Notes: a model not told the origin generated them from the letters alone. A DNA stretch of 64,000 nt from Paludibacteraceae bacterium (GCA_017527905.1 JAFXPK010000030.1:184668-248667), one strand, 5' to 3'. Positions 8,512 to 17,775 are shown, counted from the stretch's first letter. Numbers and translations: made by a program.

Positions 8512-9317
8512 TTGTATTTGGAGGAGACCCTGACCTTCATCCGCAGTTCATCCCAATCCACCGCATCCAATGCGGCAGTAGCGTCCTCATAGCCGATTTG
8601 GAAGACCTCCTCGGCCTTAGAAGCGTCGAACATGCCATACGACCTCGCACGGAAGGTTTCTACCAGGATATCGCACTCTTTTTTCTGTTCGATGGTATTA
8701 CCATTCACAGAGAGGTGGAAAACGCGCTCAGAAACGTCCTTTATCCCCTCAAATTTGTCCTCATGGGTGATGGGGTTGACATGTACACCAATCACGATGT
8801 CACAGCCCTTCTTACGCAAGATTTTAGCCGGCAAATTACAAAACAGGCCACCATCCACATATAACTTTCCGTTGATGCACATCGGTTTGAAGAAGATAGG
8901 CACGGAAGCGGAAGCGATGATACAATCGAGGAGAGGTCCCTTGTCGAAGTATACATTCTTGCCGTCATTCAGTTCCGTAGCGTTGACAACCAGCGGAATA
9001 CGCAGATCCTCGAAGGTCTCAGCCTTGATTTTATCCTTGATGAACTTGCCGAACTGGTCCATTCTGGTTATACCTCCATGACGAGGCATGGTCAAGGAGA
9101 GCATGTGGTACATGTCACTCTTTTTGATGTACTGGCAGATATCCTCAGGCGTATTGCCGTCCGCATACAATGCGCCCATGATGGCGCCCGCACTCACACC
9201 GGAGATATGATCGACCTCAATGCCACGCTCCTCCAACACCTTCAGAACTCCCAAATGAGCGATGCCCTTCGCACCACCGCCGCTCAACGCCAAACCGACC
9301 TTATAACCTTCAAACAT
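8502..9317 (-). CDS. patatin-like phospholipase family protein
   Basis: A 271-aa protein of the bacterial patatin/RssA type. The oxyanion loop SGGGAKG lies at residues 12-18, the nucleophile elbow GVSAG at 40-44 (Ser42) and the catalytic Asp in YVDGGLFCN near residue 155. So the Ser-Asp dyad is complete. There is no signal peptide or Omp85-type barrel, unlike the larger secreted patatins. Acyl-ester hydrolysis of lipids is the family role; the natural substrate is not known. It lies 97 nt downstream of the Old Yellow Enzyme gene and could be a third member of that unit. Confidence 0.9.
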   Translation of the reverse strand: MFEGYKVGLALSGGGAKGIAHLGVLKVLEERGIEVDHISGVSAGAIMGALYADGNTPEDICQYIKKSDMYHMLSLTMPRHGGITRMDQFGKFIKDKIKAETFEDLRIPLVVNATELNDGKNVYFDKGPLLDCIIASASVPIFFKPMCINGKLYVDGGLFCNLPAKILRKKGCDIVIGVHVNPITHEDKFEGIKDVSERVFHLSVNGNTIEQKKECDILVETFRARSYGMFDASKAEEVFQIGYEDATAALDAVDWDELRMKVRVSSKYKRR

Positions 9318-9414
9318 AATCGTTAAATCAATCTACAACTTAAAATCAAAAACGCCTTGGGCAGAGGGAAACTCCGCCAGCAATATGTTCGTAAAAGTAG
9401 CAAAAAGAATTGGA

Positions 9415-10653
9415 TTAATATCCTTTTTCACGATTGTTTTCAAGTTCATCCAACAATGATTGAGGAATATTCTCCCCGCCATTCCGCAAAATGCACTGAT
9501 GGCAAGCCATTTCCTTCGAATACATACGTCCGATGCAGTAGTTGGAATGGTCGCAGGAGACACGCGCATGCTCATCCGCCTGCATGTCATTCACGAAATG
9601 AGGGTTATTGAGCAGAGCCCTCGCCATCGCCACGAAATCGAAGCCATCACCCAGCACCTCATCAATCTTATCCTTAGAAACCAGACCGCCCACATAGCAG
9701 AGAGGCATCTTCAAGGCCTGACGGAACTTCAGCGCATCCTCCAGGAAATAAGCCTCCTTGAACTTAACAGGAGGAACCAATTTCGAACCACACGAACGAA
9801 TCAGAAGAGGCATCAACTTCTGGTTCATGTAATAGGCCATCGTACGGAAAGGCATCGCACCACGCATCACATCCATCGGCGCACTGCTGACGAATCCGCT
9901 ACTCAGCACCAGGCAATGGACACCAGAACGCTCCAGGGTCTTCGCCACCTCCAAGCTCTCGTCCAACTCCATGCCATGGCGGCAACAATCACGCATGTTC
10001 ATCTTCACCAGCACAGCCATATCATCCTTGGCAGCCTTCATCACCTCGTCCACCGACATCTTCATGAAGCGCATCCGATTCTCCAACGAGCCGCCGAACT
10101 CGTCCTTCCTATGATTCGTGGAAGGGGAAAGGAACTGGCTGATCAGGTATCCATGACCGGCATGCAGCTCCACCGCATCGAAGCCAGCCTCACGGGCCAA
10201 TTCGACGCCACGTCCGAACGCCTTGGCGCTCTGCTCTATCTCCTCCTTGCGCATTCCACGCACGATGGTCGGAGAATAAATGTTAAAGCCACTGGAAGCG
10301 GAAATAGGAGTACACCCGCAGATTTTCCTGTGGGACATATTCCCGCAATGTCCGATTTGAATGCTAACGGCAGCACCTTCACGGTGGATATCATCCGTTA
10401 TTTTCCGCAACGCAGGGATGTTTTCCTCCTTCAGCCACAGCTGATGAGGGAAGGATAGTCCACTCTGCTCGACAGCGGAATAGGCGAGGGTAGTCATGCC
10501 CACACCCCCAGCGGCGACAGACACATGATAGTCATGCAACATCTGGGACGGTGCATTACCCGGACACATACCCTCGAAGGCGGCGGAACGTATCGTCCGA
10601 TTTCTTAATGTCAAAGGCCCGATCTTACCGGGCGAGAACAACAATGAAGCCAT
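9415..10653 (-). CDS. Old Yellow Enzyme family NADH:flavin oxidoreductase (candidate 3-oxo-delta4-steroid reductase)
   Basis: A 412-aa FMN-dependent TIM-barrel protein. FMN and substrate motifs include IQIGHCGNMS (about residues 98-107), the catalytic-type segment DAVELHAGHGYLISQFLSP (about 160-178) and GGSLENRMRF. Near the C-terminus lies CDHSNYCIGRMYSKEMACHQC, a four-cysteine segment that could bind a metal or Fe-S cluster. Old Yellow Enzymes reduce activated C=C bonds. The gene begins 26 nt downstream of an SRD5A-like reductase gene, so the two are probably co-transcribed. This resembles gut Bacteroidales gene pairs in which an OYE-type 5-beta-reductase and a 5-alpha-reductase act on 3-oxo-delta4 bile acids. 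The substrate here is inferred, not shown. Confidence 0.85.
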   Translation of the reverse strand: MASLLFSPGKIGPLTLRNRTIRSAAFEGMCPGNAPSQMLHDYHVSVAAGGVGMTTLAYSAVEQSGLSFPHQLWLKEENIPALRKITDDIHREGAAVSIQIGHCGNMSHRKICGCTPISASSGFNIYSPTIVRGMRKEEIEQSAKAFGRGVELAREAGFDAVELHAGHGYLISQFLSPSTNHRKDEFGGSLENRMRFMKMSVDEVMKAAKDDMAVLVKMNMRDCCRHGMELDESLEVAKTLERSGVHCLVLSSGFVSSAPMDVMRGAMPFRTMAYYMNQKLMPLLIRSCGSKLVPPVKFKEAYFLEDALKFRQALKMPLCYVGGLVSKDKIDEVLGDGFDFVAMARALLNNPHFVNDMQADEHARVSCDHSNYCIGRMYSKEMACHQCILRNGGENIPQSLLDELENNREKGY

Positions 10654-10679
10654 ACCAATTCGTTTTAATTCTGTGCTTT

Positions 10680-11453
10680 TCAGTAAAGAAATGGAATAAT
10701 TCGCTTCAAATGAAGGTGTTCCATTTCCGGAAACATGCTTTTATATCTTTTGTATATAGTGTTTGCGCGTGGCGTCAAGTTAGCGAAGGTCCAAAGGGCG
10801 AAAACTGCCCCTGCCCAGGACCATGTCATGATGGCGAAACCGATCCATTCCACCAGCTCGCCGAAATAATTGGCTGAGGTGACATAGTCAAACATTCCGC
10901 CCTTAGGCAAGTAATGGTTCGGATCACCTGGTTGGCGAAGGTGACGGACAATATAGTCTGAATGCAAGTTAATGCCCATTCCCACCAGGAAGAGCAGCAC
11001 ACCCACGATGAACTGCGGAGTCGTCAGCCAATCAGCGGAATAGAGGCCATCCGGCGACACGAAGAAGATCCATCCCCCTTGCATCAGTCCATTCAACGTA
11101 TTGAAAATAACGCCCATAGACATAATCAGCACAGGCATACGGCTCTTTCCCCGCATCAGGAAAGGGAATATGAATGATCGTTGGAAATAGTGCAGTTGGA
11201 ACAAAAAGAAAAAGATGAGCGGAACCAACTCCCAAGTGCGGTCCGACAACCACCAGCAAGCCAGCATGACGAAAAAGACAGGAGCCTCCATCAACACCCA
11301 GCCGACCTTGTTATTCACGGAAACGCCCCATTTCTTATCAAACATGATTCCATAGCCCGCATCCACAAAATAGAGGGACACGAACACAATCACCGCAATA
11401 ACGACCATTATTGCCAGAAACACATTAAAATAGGGCAACGAGAACAAATACAT
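10680..11453 (-). CDS. SRD5A-like membrane reductase (3-oxo-5-alpha-steroid 4-dehydrogenase family)
   Basis: A 257-aa polytopic membrane protein with about six or seven hydrophobic segments. The C-terminal half carries the steroid 5-alpha-reductase signature: an N-x-x-S-D segment (LHSDYIVRHLR), then PKGGMFDYVTSANYFGELVEW and a final NLTPRANTIYKRYK with the NADPH-binding Asn/Arg-rich tail. The family reduces the delta-4 double bond of 3-oxo-steroids with NADPH. Homologues in human gut Bacteroidales convert 3-oxo-delta4 bile acids to the flat 5-alpha (allo) forms. It is the first gene of a unit with the OYE gene 26 nt downstream. A distant isoprenylcysteine methyltransferase-like role is the main alternative, but the motif fit favours a reductase. 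Confidence 0.85.
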   Translation of the reverse strand: MYLFSLPYFNVFLAIMVVIAVIVFVSLYFVDAGYGIMFDKKWGVSVNNKVGWVLMEAPVFFVMLACWWLSDRTWELVPLIFFFLFQLHYFQRSFIFPFLMRGKSRMPVLIMSMGVIFNTLNGLMQGGWIFFVSPDGLYSADWLTTPQFIVGVLLFLVGMGINLHSDYIVRHLRQPGDPNHYLPKGGMFDYVTSANYFGELVEWIGFAIMTWSWAGAVFALWTFANLTPRANTIYKRYKSMFPEMEHLHLKRIIPFLY

Positions 11454-11476
11454 ACCATTATCTTAAAAAAGACCTT

Positions 11477-11485
11477 GCGAATATA
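11477..11485 (-). promoter_or_regulatory. -7 element for the SRD5A-like/OYE unit
   Basis: Reads TATATTCGC on the minus strand, 23 nt before the reductase start. One change from TAnnTTTG; no -33 element recognised. Confidence 0.35.
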
Positions 11486-11604
11486 ACATATATAGATTAA
11501 ATTTGCACAGATAAAGAGACAATATTTTTTTATCAGATTTGATTTATTATCAAATATTACCTTTACCTATGATAGGGACGATTTGTCCCCTTAAACTAAA
11601 AGTT

Positions 11605-11622
11605 GTCTGACTGTCGTCAGAC
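11605..11622. promoter_or_regulatory. short perfect inverted repeat upstream of the reductase unit
   Basis: GTCTGAC-TGTC-GTCAGAC is a perfect 7-bp inverted repeat about 150 bp upstream of the SRD5A-like start. It has no U-tract. It could be an operator for a dimeric regulator; it is reported as a possible site only. Confidence 0.25.
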
Positions 11623-11655
11623 GTCGCCCGAAACGGTTTGCTTTAGTTGAAGGCG

Positions 11656-11693
11656 AAAAAAAACGCCGGTGGACTCTTACCACCGGCGTTTTT
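11656..11693 (-). terminator. strong rho-independent terminator of the GLUG protein gene
   Basis: Ten-base arms ACGCCGGTGG (11663-11672) and CCACCGGCGT (11680-11689) flank a 7-nt loop. The minus-strand transcript ends in eight U residues (A-run 11656-11663). A TTTT run on the other side makes it partly bidirectional. It lies 29 nt past the stop of the 11722-14061 gene. Confidence 0.9.
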
Positions 11694-11721
11694 CATTGTA
11701 TCACAGACGTTACCCGAACGA

Positions 11722-14061
11722 TCACCTAATCAACACAGACTTGCCCCCGATAATATAAACGCCCAAAGGCAACTCCGTCACTTCCGTCTCGCCTTCCTCA
11801 TAACGGATGAATCTAACCACCTGTCCCACACGGTTATACAAATTCGTGCAACCTGCTTTCTTAGACCTGATGTACAACCTGTCATCCACCGTATAAGCGA
11901 AGAACGGAGGCTCCGTTTCCGAGCCATATAGGTAATCGAACACACTAGCGCCCTCCGTAGCATTAAACTTAGGATAGCTAGAGGACTCTCCAGCGACCCA
12001 CTTCCGATACACAATAGTATCCTGCGCTTTATTCAAGGAATCCACACACTTGTTCAACAGGTTGATGAAATCCTTGGATTTGATGAACTGCGTCGTGGTG
12101 GCGATGACAGAGTCATTCACCTGCCCCCAAACATCCGAATTAGCATAGAAAAGAATGCTATCGTAGTAGCAATTATCGACGTCGCCCACCAAGAACTCAA
12201 ACATGAACGGGCTTCTCTGACCAGCCGATTCCGAAGTGCTAATCACCGAACATGACGCATAACAATTGACGATCCTGCAATTATCCTGTTCCAAGCCCAG
12301 GAATCCGCTGGCTTTGCCATCTCCCTGGATTTTACCCAAGTTATAGCAATTCACGATATCACAGTCAATGGCGACACCGATGAAACCCGCCACACCATCG
12401 ACAGAGGTTCCCGAAACCTGCGCTTCGCTTCCGCAATTGGCGAACGTGGTCGACTCCGCATAGGCACAGATCGCCCCTGCATAATAGCCACTAATCGACG
12501 AACTCTTCACGATCAGATTCTCTATCAAAGCGCCTTTGGTACTGGAGAAAAGTCCGGCGAACACTTGTTTCTCTCCCGATTCCTTCAAGTTGATCACCGA
12601 GAAATTGGCGCCATCGAAGACCCCACTGAAAGGGGTGCCACAGCAGAGATCACGATTTCCGATAGGAATCCAAGCACCATCGGCAGACACATCACCCAAA
12701 TCGATGTCAGAGGTCAGACGTCCCTTGATGGAGGAAGCGCCACCATTCACCGCATCACGGAAGAGGCCTAGATCCTTCGCACTACCAATCAGATAGAAAC
12801 CATCACTGTCTTTCTTCAGGAAGTTCGACTTCAGCACCTTCGTCACGATAACGACAGTGTCACCCTTCACGTTCTTGCCATCAAACGAATTGGCGAACTG
12901 ATAGGAGAAAACAGACTCGCTGCAAACAGGTAACGTCATCGACTCCGAAAAGACATCCATGCCGAAATAATCCCCTCTGTACGTCACGATGGAAACCTTT
13001 TTAGGAGGCAAAACGACATCCGCAAACATCGGATAATCAGAACCTTGCGTCCATTCCTTAAAGTAAACGACGCCACCGAACAACGATTCGTCTAAGGAAG
13101 GCGTAGAAGTAACGAAACTATTCAAAAGTTTCAGCAACGATCCATCCTTAAAAGCCGATGCAGTCTGAATTTTGAGAGTCGACTCGTAATCATTGACGTT
13201 CGCCATACCCTCCATTCCGAAGCAATTTGAGATCGTAGCCTTACCCGTACTGCGGATTTGTCCGGTCATATGTCCGTTAGACAAACCGCTGATTTTGTTA
13301 TAGTTATAACAATTATAGAAAACGCCACCATCGAATGTGCCGGCGATACCTCCCGCAATGCCATTATAAATCACTTCGTTATCCGGTGCGATGTACGAAA
13401 CCGCCTTCACACGGCCCAAATTGTAGCAATTGACAAAGGTTACACCTCTTGAGTACCCGGCGATACCCCCCACATTTTCTCCTCCGACAACAGTACCGCT
13501 ATTGCTACAATTCACAATAGTGGCGGCAACCATATCCGCACCAGAAGTGATTGCCCCAACATTATACATTCCAATCACGGTACCATCGAAATGGCAGTTG
13601 TCTATCAGGCATTTACGCAAAGAACCATAACCACTCGCCACAATACCGGAGCAATTGTCCGCACCCTTCACGTAGGCATTTTTTAGGGTTAGGTTCCGAA
13701 TCACATCCGCACTGAAAAAGAGTCCCTGATTGGTGTTTTTCGTGAAGATAAAAAGGTTGGAAATGGTGTGGTTCGCCCCATCGAATTGGATGGAGAGACG
13801 CTTCCTGTTGATAGGCACCCACGTCACTTTCTTTCCGTTGATGGTGCCACATACCGAACTCATGTCGATGTCGGCCGCCAAACGACCGTCCATCTGCGTA
13901 CCACCATTAACAGCGTCCCTGTATTCAGCCAAATCGGCGGCGCTCTTAATCAGATAATATCCATCAGCATCCTGTTCCAAAGCTGCGAAGGAAGAGTGGC
14001 ACGTCAAGAGGGCAATGATCAATGCACCTATATGCCTTAGATTCACACTAACGTATTTCAT
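11722..14061 (-). CDS. secreted GLUG-repeat protein with a degenerate T9SS-like C-terminal domain
   Basis: A 779-aa protein from ATG 14061; a GTG three codons upstream is less likely. Residues 1-27 are a signal peptide (ALIIALLTCHSSFA). Two homologous modules follow, each opening with DG-Y/F-YLI-SA-DL and DAVNGG and continuing with GRL--DIDL: one from about residue 31, the other from about 416. Each carries GLUG-type repeats (for example GIVASGYGSLRKC and NCYNLGRV/NCYNLGKI) that form a beta-helix-like surface. The end, YNRVGQVVRF to PLGVYIIGGKSVLIR, resembles a type A T9SS sorting domain. Likely cell-surface or secreted, perhaps adhesive. It is monocistronic, bounded by terminators on both sides. 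Confidence 0.8.
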   Translation of the reverse strand: MKYVSVNLRHIGALIIALLTCHSSFAALEQDADGYYLIKSAADLAEYRDAVNGGTQMDGRLAADIDMSSVCGTINGKKVTWVPINRKRLSIQFDGANHTISNLFIFTKNTNQGLFFSADVIRNLTLKNAYVKGADNCSGIVASGYGSLRKCLIDNCHFDGTVIGMYNVGAITSGADMVAATIVNCSNSGTVVGGENVGGIAGYSRGVTFVNCYNLGRVKAVSYIAPDNEVIYNGIAGGIAGTFDGGVFYNCYNYNKISGLSNGHMTGQIRSTGKATISNCFGMEGMANVNDYESTLKIQTASAFKDGSLLKLLNSFVTSTPSLDESLFGGVVYFKEWTQGSDYPMFADVVLPPKKVSIVTYRGDYFGMDVFSESMTLPVCSESVFSYQFANSFDGKNVKGDTVVIVTKVLKSNFLKKDSDGFYLIGSAKDLGLFRDAVNGGASSIKGRLTSDIDLGDVSADGAWIPIGNRDLCCGTPFSGVFDGANFSVINLKESGEKQVFAGLFSSTKGALIENLIVKSSSISGYYAGAICAYAESTTFANCGSEAQVSGTSVDGVAGFIGVAIDCDIVNCYNLGKIQGDGKASGFLGLEQDNCRIVNCYASCSVISTSESAGQRSPFMFEFLVGDVDNCYYDSILFYANSDVWGQVNDSVIATTTQFIKSKDFINLLNKCVDSLNKAQDTIVYRKWVAGESSSYPKFNATEGASVFDYLYGSETEPPFFAYTVDDRLYIRSKKAGCTNLYNRVGQVVRFIRYEEGETEVTELPLGVYIIGGKSVLIR

Positions 14062-14209
14062 AAAAATCACTTATAATTTTCAATGATTCAAAAATAGCAA
14101 AAAAGTTGAATATATTCAACAAAGGAAGGAACATCCATAAACTTTCACGAGAAAACGTCCTATAGGAAACACAGACACCTCACAATAAGCACATAAGATT
14201 CTCCTTAAG

Positions 14210-14243
14210 AAAAAAATCCGAATCCCTTTCACAGGACTCGGAT
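14210..14243 (-). terminator. rho-independent terminator of asnS
   Basis: On the minus strand ATCCGAGTCC pairs with GGATTCGGAT around an 8-nt loop, followed by a run of seven U residues. It starts 20 nt beyond the asnS stop. Confidence 0.85.
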
Positions 14244-14263
14244 ATAACATACGATGCGACTCA

Positions 14264-15658
14264 TTAAAAATCTGCGGTCTTAGGTGTTCTCGGGAAAGGA
14301 ATGACATCCCTGATGTTCTGCATTCCAGTCACGAAGAGCATCAAGCGCTCGAAGCCCAAGCCGAAGCCTGCGTGAGGGCATGAACCGTACTTACGGGTAT
14401 CAAGATACCACCACATATCCTTCATAGGAATGTTCAATTCCTGAATCCTTGCCATCAACTTGTCATAATTCTCCTCTCTCACGCTACCACCGATAATCTC
14501 ACCGATTTGAGGGAAGAGGACATCCGTACCTTGAACGGTCTTGCCGTCGGTATTCTGCTTCATGTAGAATGCCTTGATCTCCTTAGGGTAATCGATCATG
14601 ATGACTGGTTTCTTGAAGTGTTCCTCCACCAAGAAGCGCTCATGCTCGCTGGCCAAGTCGCAGCCCCAATATACAGGGAACTCGAATTTCTTGCCCTTGG
14701 CGATCTCTGCCTCCAGGATTTTGATACCCTCCGTATAAGGCAGTCTGACGAACTCCGTCGAAACCACTGATTTCAGACGCTCGATCAGCCCCTTGTCGAT
14801 CATATTGTTCAAGAACGTAAGGTCGTCCATGCAGTGCTCCAACGCCCAGTTCACGCAATACTTGATGAACTCCTCCTCGAGATCCATCAACTCTGCCAAG
14901 TCGATGAAGGCAACCTCGGGCTCGATCATCCAGAACTCCGCCAAGTGGCGAGGCGTATTGGAATTCTCGGCACGGAATGTAGGTCCGAAGGTGTAGATGG
15001 CGCCCAAAGCGGTGGCACCCAACTCGCCCTCCAGCTGTCCCGAAACGGTAAGGCTGGTCTGTTTGCCGAAGAAATCATCGTCGTATTTGATGGAACCGTT
15101 CTCGTCCTTCTTCAGGTCGTAGAGGTTCTGCGTGGTCACTTGGAACATCTGACCCGCGCCCTCACAGTCGGAAGCCGTAATGATAGGGGAGTGCCAATAG
15201 AAAAATCCCTTCTCATGGAAGAACTTATGGATGGCGATCGCCATGTTGTGGCGGATTCTCAAGACTGCGCCAAAGGTGTTGGTCCTTGGTCTCAGGTGGG
15301 CGATCTCACGGAGGAACTCCATGGAGTGTCCCTTCTTCTGCAACGGATAGGTATTGTCGGCCAATCCGTAGATTTCAATCTCACTAGCCTGAATCTCAAC
15401 AGCTTGACCTGCACCTTCAGACTTCACCAACTTTCCCGTCACACTCAGGCAGGCACCCGTGGTGATCGACTTCAGCAACTCCTCGTCAAACTTATCGACA
15501 TCCGCAACGATTTGGATGTTATTGATGGTGGAGCCATCGTTCAACGCGATGAAATTCACCTGTTTGTTACCACGTTTGGTACGGACCCAACCCTTCACGT
15601 TCACTGTCTCGCCGTATTGAGTCATCTTGACCGCCTCGACAATCCTCGTCCTTTTCAT
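14264..15658 (-). CDS. asnS: asparagine--tRNA ligase
   Basis: A 464-aa class IIb aminoacyl-tRNA synthetase. The N-terminal OB-fold anticodon-binding domain covers about residues 1-100 ([23 protein letters not shown]). The class II core contains motif 2 ([22 protein letters not shown], abbreviated) and motif 3 ([13 protein letters not shown]) near the C-terminus. The residue pattern and [16 protein letters not shown] segment fit AsnRS and not AspRS. It charges tRNA-Asn. A TATATTTGC -7 element lies 45 nt upstream and a strong terminator follows, so it is monocistronic. Confidence 0.97.
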   Translation of the reverse strand: MKRTRIVEAVKMTQYGETVNVKGWVRTKRGNKQVNFIALNDGSTINNIQIVADVDKFDEELLKSITTGACLSVTGKLVKSEGAGQAVEIQASEIEIYGLADNTYPLQKKGHSMEFLREIAHLRPRTNTFGAVLRIRHNMAIAIHKFFHEKGFFYWHSPIITASDCEGAGQMFQVTTQNLYDLKKDENGSIKYDDDFFGKQTSLTVSGQLEGELGATALGAIYTFGPTFRAENSNTPRHLAEFWMIEPEVAFIDLAELMDLEEEFIKYCVNWALEHCMDDLTFLNNMIDKGLIERLKSVVSTEFVRLPYTEGIKILEAEIAKGKKFEFPVYWGCDLASEHERFLVEEHFKKPVIMIDYPKEIKAFYMKQNTDGKTVQGTDVLFPQIGEIIGGSVREENYDKLMARIQELNIPMKDMWWYLDTRKYGSCPHAGFGLGFERLMLFVTGMQNIRDVIPFPRTPKTADF

Positions 15659-15702
15659 TTTCTATCAGTAATTATTATATATTTCTCTCTTTAAAACAAT
15701 CT

Positions 15703-15711
15703 GCAAATATA
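15703..15711 (-). promoter_or_regulatory. -7 element for asnS
   Basis: Reads TATATTTGC on the minus strand, an exact match to TAnnTTTG, 44 nt upstream of the asnS ATG. Confidence 0.5.
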
Positions 15712-15733
15712 AAAAAATGTCGCGAAAGAACAA

Positions 15734-16408
15734 TCATTCCGACAAAAACGCCTCCGCCCATTTCAAATCGAACACCGTGGTGATTTTTATGTTCTCACGG
15801 TTTCCTTCCGTTAGACTAACCTGGTGGCCAAGGCGTTCCACCACACTCGCATCATCCGTAAACGCCTCACAATAAGGTTGTTCATATGCCTTACGCAACA
15901 AATCCGAGCGAAAGACCTGCGGAGTCTGCACCAGGCGGAAATCCCCACGGTTCCTCGCCATATTCGAGCCATCCGACAAAACCTCACGGATAGAGTCCAC
16001 CACAGGGACAACCGGCACAGCCGCCCCGGAGCGTTGAGCCTCAACGAAGGCTGCGTCTATGACCGACTCCGACACGAACGGACGGACACCGTCATGGACA
16101 GCCACGCACACATCCGAAGCATACGCCACGTACGCCAATCCATTTTTCACGGAATGGAACCTCGTCTCTCCGCCCAAAGCCAGCTGGTACGGCACATCGA
16201 AGTGGTATTCCGCGCAAAGGTCATTCCAATAGGGGATCTGGTGAGCAGGAAGCACGACGACAATGCCCATCTGAGGGTCGTAGTCATGGAATTTGCGGAT
16301 GGTCCGCATCAGGATAGGCAAGCCAGCCACCGGCAAGAACTGCTTGGGAACATCAGTACCCATCCGCAGACCTTTTCCTCCCGCCACGATGACAACGTAT
16401 TTCTTCAT
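15734..16408 (-). CDS. ispD: 2-C-methyl-D-erythritol 4-phosphate cytidylyltransferase
   Basis: A 224-aa protein from ATG 16408. A longer frame to 16480 runs into the tRNA gene and its terminator, so the later start is used. The nucleotidyltransferase loop IVAGGKGLRMG, with the conserved Lys in DVPKQFL, is at the N-terminus. VHDGVRPFVS (about residues 105-114) and RGDFRLVQTPQVFR are family signatures. IspD makes CDP-methylerythritol from MEP and CTP, the third step of the non-mevalonate isoprenoid pathway. The gene lies just downstream of tRNA-Val but behind a terminator, so it probably has its own promoter. Confidence 0.96.
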   Translation of the reverse strand: MKKYVVIVAGGKGLRMGTDVPKQFLPVAGLPILMRTIRKFHDYDPQMGIVVVLPAHQIPYWNDLCAEYHFDVPYQLALGGETRFHSVKNGLAYVAYASDVCVAVHDGVRPFVSESVIDAAFVEAQRSGAAVPVVPVVDSIREVLSDGSNMARNRGDFRLVQTPQVFRSDLLRKAYEQPYCEAFTDDASVVERLGHQVSLTEGNRENIKITTVFDLKWAEAFLSE

Positions 16409-16436
16409 TCGGTAAACATAGACGTTTTGGATAAAC

Positions 16437-16461
16437 AAAAAAGCCACCCTGACTAGGCGGC
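16437..16461 (-). terminator. terminator downstream of tRNA-Val
   Basis: On the minus strand GCCGCC pairs with GGTGGC (one G-U pair) around a 7-nt loop, followed by six U residues. It starts 11 nt past the tRNA 3' end. Confidence 0.75.
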
Positions 16462-16471
16462 TCCATTTTTG

Positions 16472-16546
16472 TGGTCCCACTAGGATTCGAACCTAGGACC
16501 CTCTGCTTGTAAGGCAGATGCTCTAAACCAACTGAGCTATAAGACC
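16472..16546 (-). tRNA. tRNA-Val (anticodon UAC)
   Basis: On the minus strand the 75-nt sequence folds as a canonical tRNA. The acceptor GGTCTTA pairs with TGGGACC (two G-U pairs), the D arm contains AGCTCAGTTGG, the anticodon stem TCTGC/GCAGA encloses CTTACAA with anticodon TAC, and the T arm has GGTTCGAATCC. The discriminator base is A. The CCA end is not encoded. It decodes GUA and other valine codons. Confidence 0.95.
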
Positions 16547-16852
16547 GAAAGCACATTCATGCTCTTTTTACGAGGCTTCTCCCCTGAAAAGCGTTGCAAA
16601 AGTAGTGCTATTTTCGAAATATCCAAAGGAAACGACGCATTTTTTTTCAACAAAACGCGTTTTTGAATGTTAGGGGGAGGGAAGGAGGTTGGCACACACA
16701 TCATTAGCTCGAGGGACGAAACCTCACGCTTCCAATTAAATTCCAGCCCAATAGCGGGGGACAGAAGAGCGTCCCACTCCACAAGAAGATACGCCCCACA
16801 CGCTGTTTCGTGGCGCATGAATGCCCACACGCCTCTCAATCCAGCCAGGGGA
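16547..16852. other. 306-bp intergenic region, no gene recognised
   Basis: The region lies between the 5' end of tRNA-Val and the 3' end of the SGNH-like gene. It must contain the tRNA promoter, since the tRNA is read leftward, and any terminator of the folC-MBOAT-SGNH unit. I see no clear hairpin with a U-tract. Open frames here have no protein-like signature. Confidence 0.4.
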
Positions 16853-17758
16853 CTATGGATTTAGAATCCGTTTCAAGTCGCTTGCGAACACCGAAGAATA
16901 GAGTCTGGCGCCCATATCCCACAGATGGCTGGCGTCCTTGAAATACTCAGGATGATTCTGATACAGCCCTGACGTATGGTAGTCCAAAAACGGAACGTCA
17001 TTCTTTCTCGCGATTTCCTTCAAAACATCGTAATAGGTGGAATCGACTTGGGTGAACCTTGGAGAAACCACGAAGACAAGTTTGACACTTTTCTGACGAC
17101 AGAGATCCACAAAACGACGGACATACTCCAGTTTTTTTCCGTCTATTTCAGTGGGTGTATCGAATTTTTCAAGAACGCATGGATGTTGACGTGGTTTACG
17201 GGCAGGAATATAGCCATGATCTTCCCCGATTTGACGATTCACAAACAATCCCACGATATTCGATGAGGCCTTCGCATTGAAACGGTACAAGTGGGAGATA
17301 CGGCACTTCCAATAGATTCCCGCCTCACGGAACAGTGAATCAGCCTGCTCATTCCTCCCGAAATAAGGGGCGAAGAAGGTTATCGTCTTGAAAGGATCCT
17401 CTTGCTCGGAAAAGTCATGCGTCAACACATCTAGGCAAACCACTTTCGGGGTATGGTGCGATAGGATATGGGTGAGTGCGACATAATGCGCGTATATGTT
17501 ATTCGACGCATCGATTCCCCCATTGTATACGCTCATTCCGACAGAGTCGCTGATAATAGAGGGCACATAATGCAGGTTGCAACGAGATGTGCCCAAAAGC
17601 ACAACATCCTCATGAACATCAGAAGCCAGATACTTGATTTTAGGGCCTGACAAATCATGCGAATGTTGGTTAACCCACCACATCACCACTCCGCCAACAC
17701 GGTCGATGGCGAAGAAAGCGGCAAGGATAAAGGCCAAACTCATTACAAACTTCTTCAT
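16853..17758 (-). CDS. SGNH/DltD-like membrane-anchored protein of an O-acylation pair
   Basis: A 301-aa protein with an N-terminal hydrophobic segment (residues 4-28) that probably anchors an extracytoplasmic domain. LLGTSR (Ser58) matches the SGNH nucleophile block. The C-terminal DASHLWDMGARLYS (about residues 277-290) supplies the paired Asp and His. Such proteins accompany MBOAT acyltransferases in surface polysaccharide or teichoic acid acylation, acting as the periplasmic acyl acceptor or transferase. The gene starts 17 nt after the MBOAT gene ends, consistent with a functional pair. The acyl donor and glycan target are unknown. Confidence 0.75.
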   Translation of the reverse strand: MKKFVMSLAFILAAFFAIDRVGGVVMWWVNQHSHDLSGPKIKYLASDVHEDVVLLGTSRCNLHYVPSIISDSVGMSVYNGGIDASNNIYAHYVALTHILSHHTPKVVCLDVLTHDFSEQEDPFKTITFFAPYFGRNEQADSLFREAGIYWKCRISHLYRFNAKASSNIVGLFVNRQIGEDHGYIPARKPRQHPCVLEKFDTPTEIDGKKLEYVRRFVDLCRQKSVKLVFVVSPRFTQVDSTYYDVLKEIARKNDVPFLDYHTSGLYQNHPEYFKDASHLWDMGARLYSSVFASDLKRILNP

Positions 17759-17775
17759 CTTCTCGTTTTTTTTTC

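Noticed and set aside
9460..10458. 332-codon open frame on the plus strand, His/Arg-rich
   Set aside because: It lies opposite the Old Yellow Enzyme gene and has the His/Arg/Leu bias of an antisense frame.
14834..15694. 286-codon plus-strand frame opposite asnS
   Set aside because: Antisense shadow of a clearly identified synthetase.
16409..16480. N-terminal extension of ispD
   Set aside because: The extension would translate through the tRNA terminator and into the tRNA-Val gene; the internal ATG fits the family.
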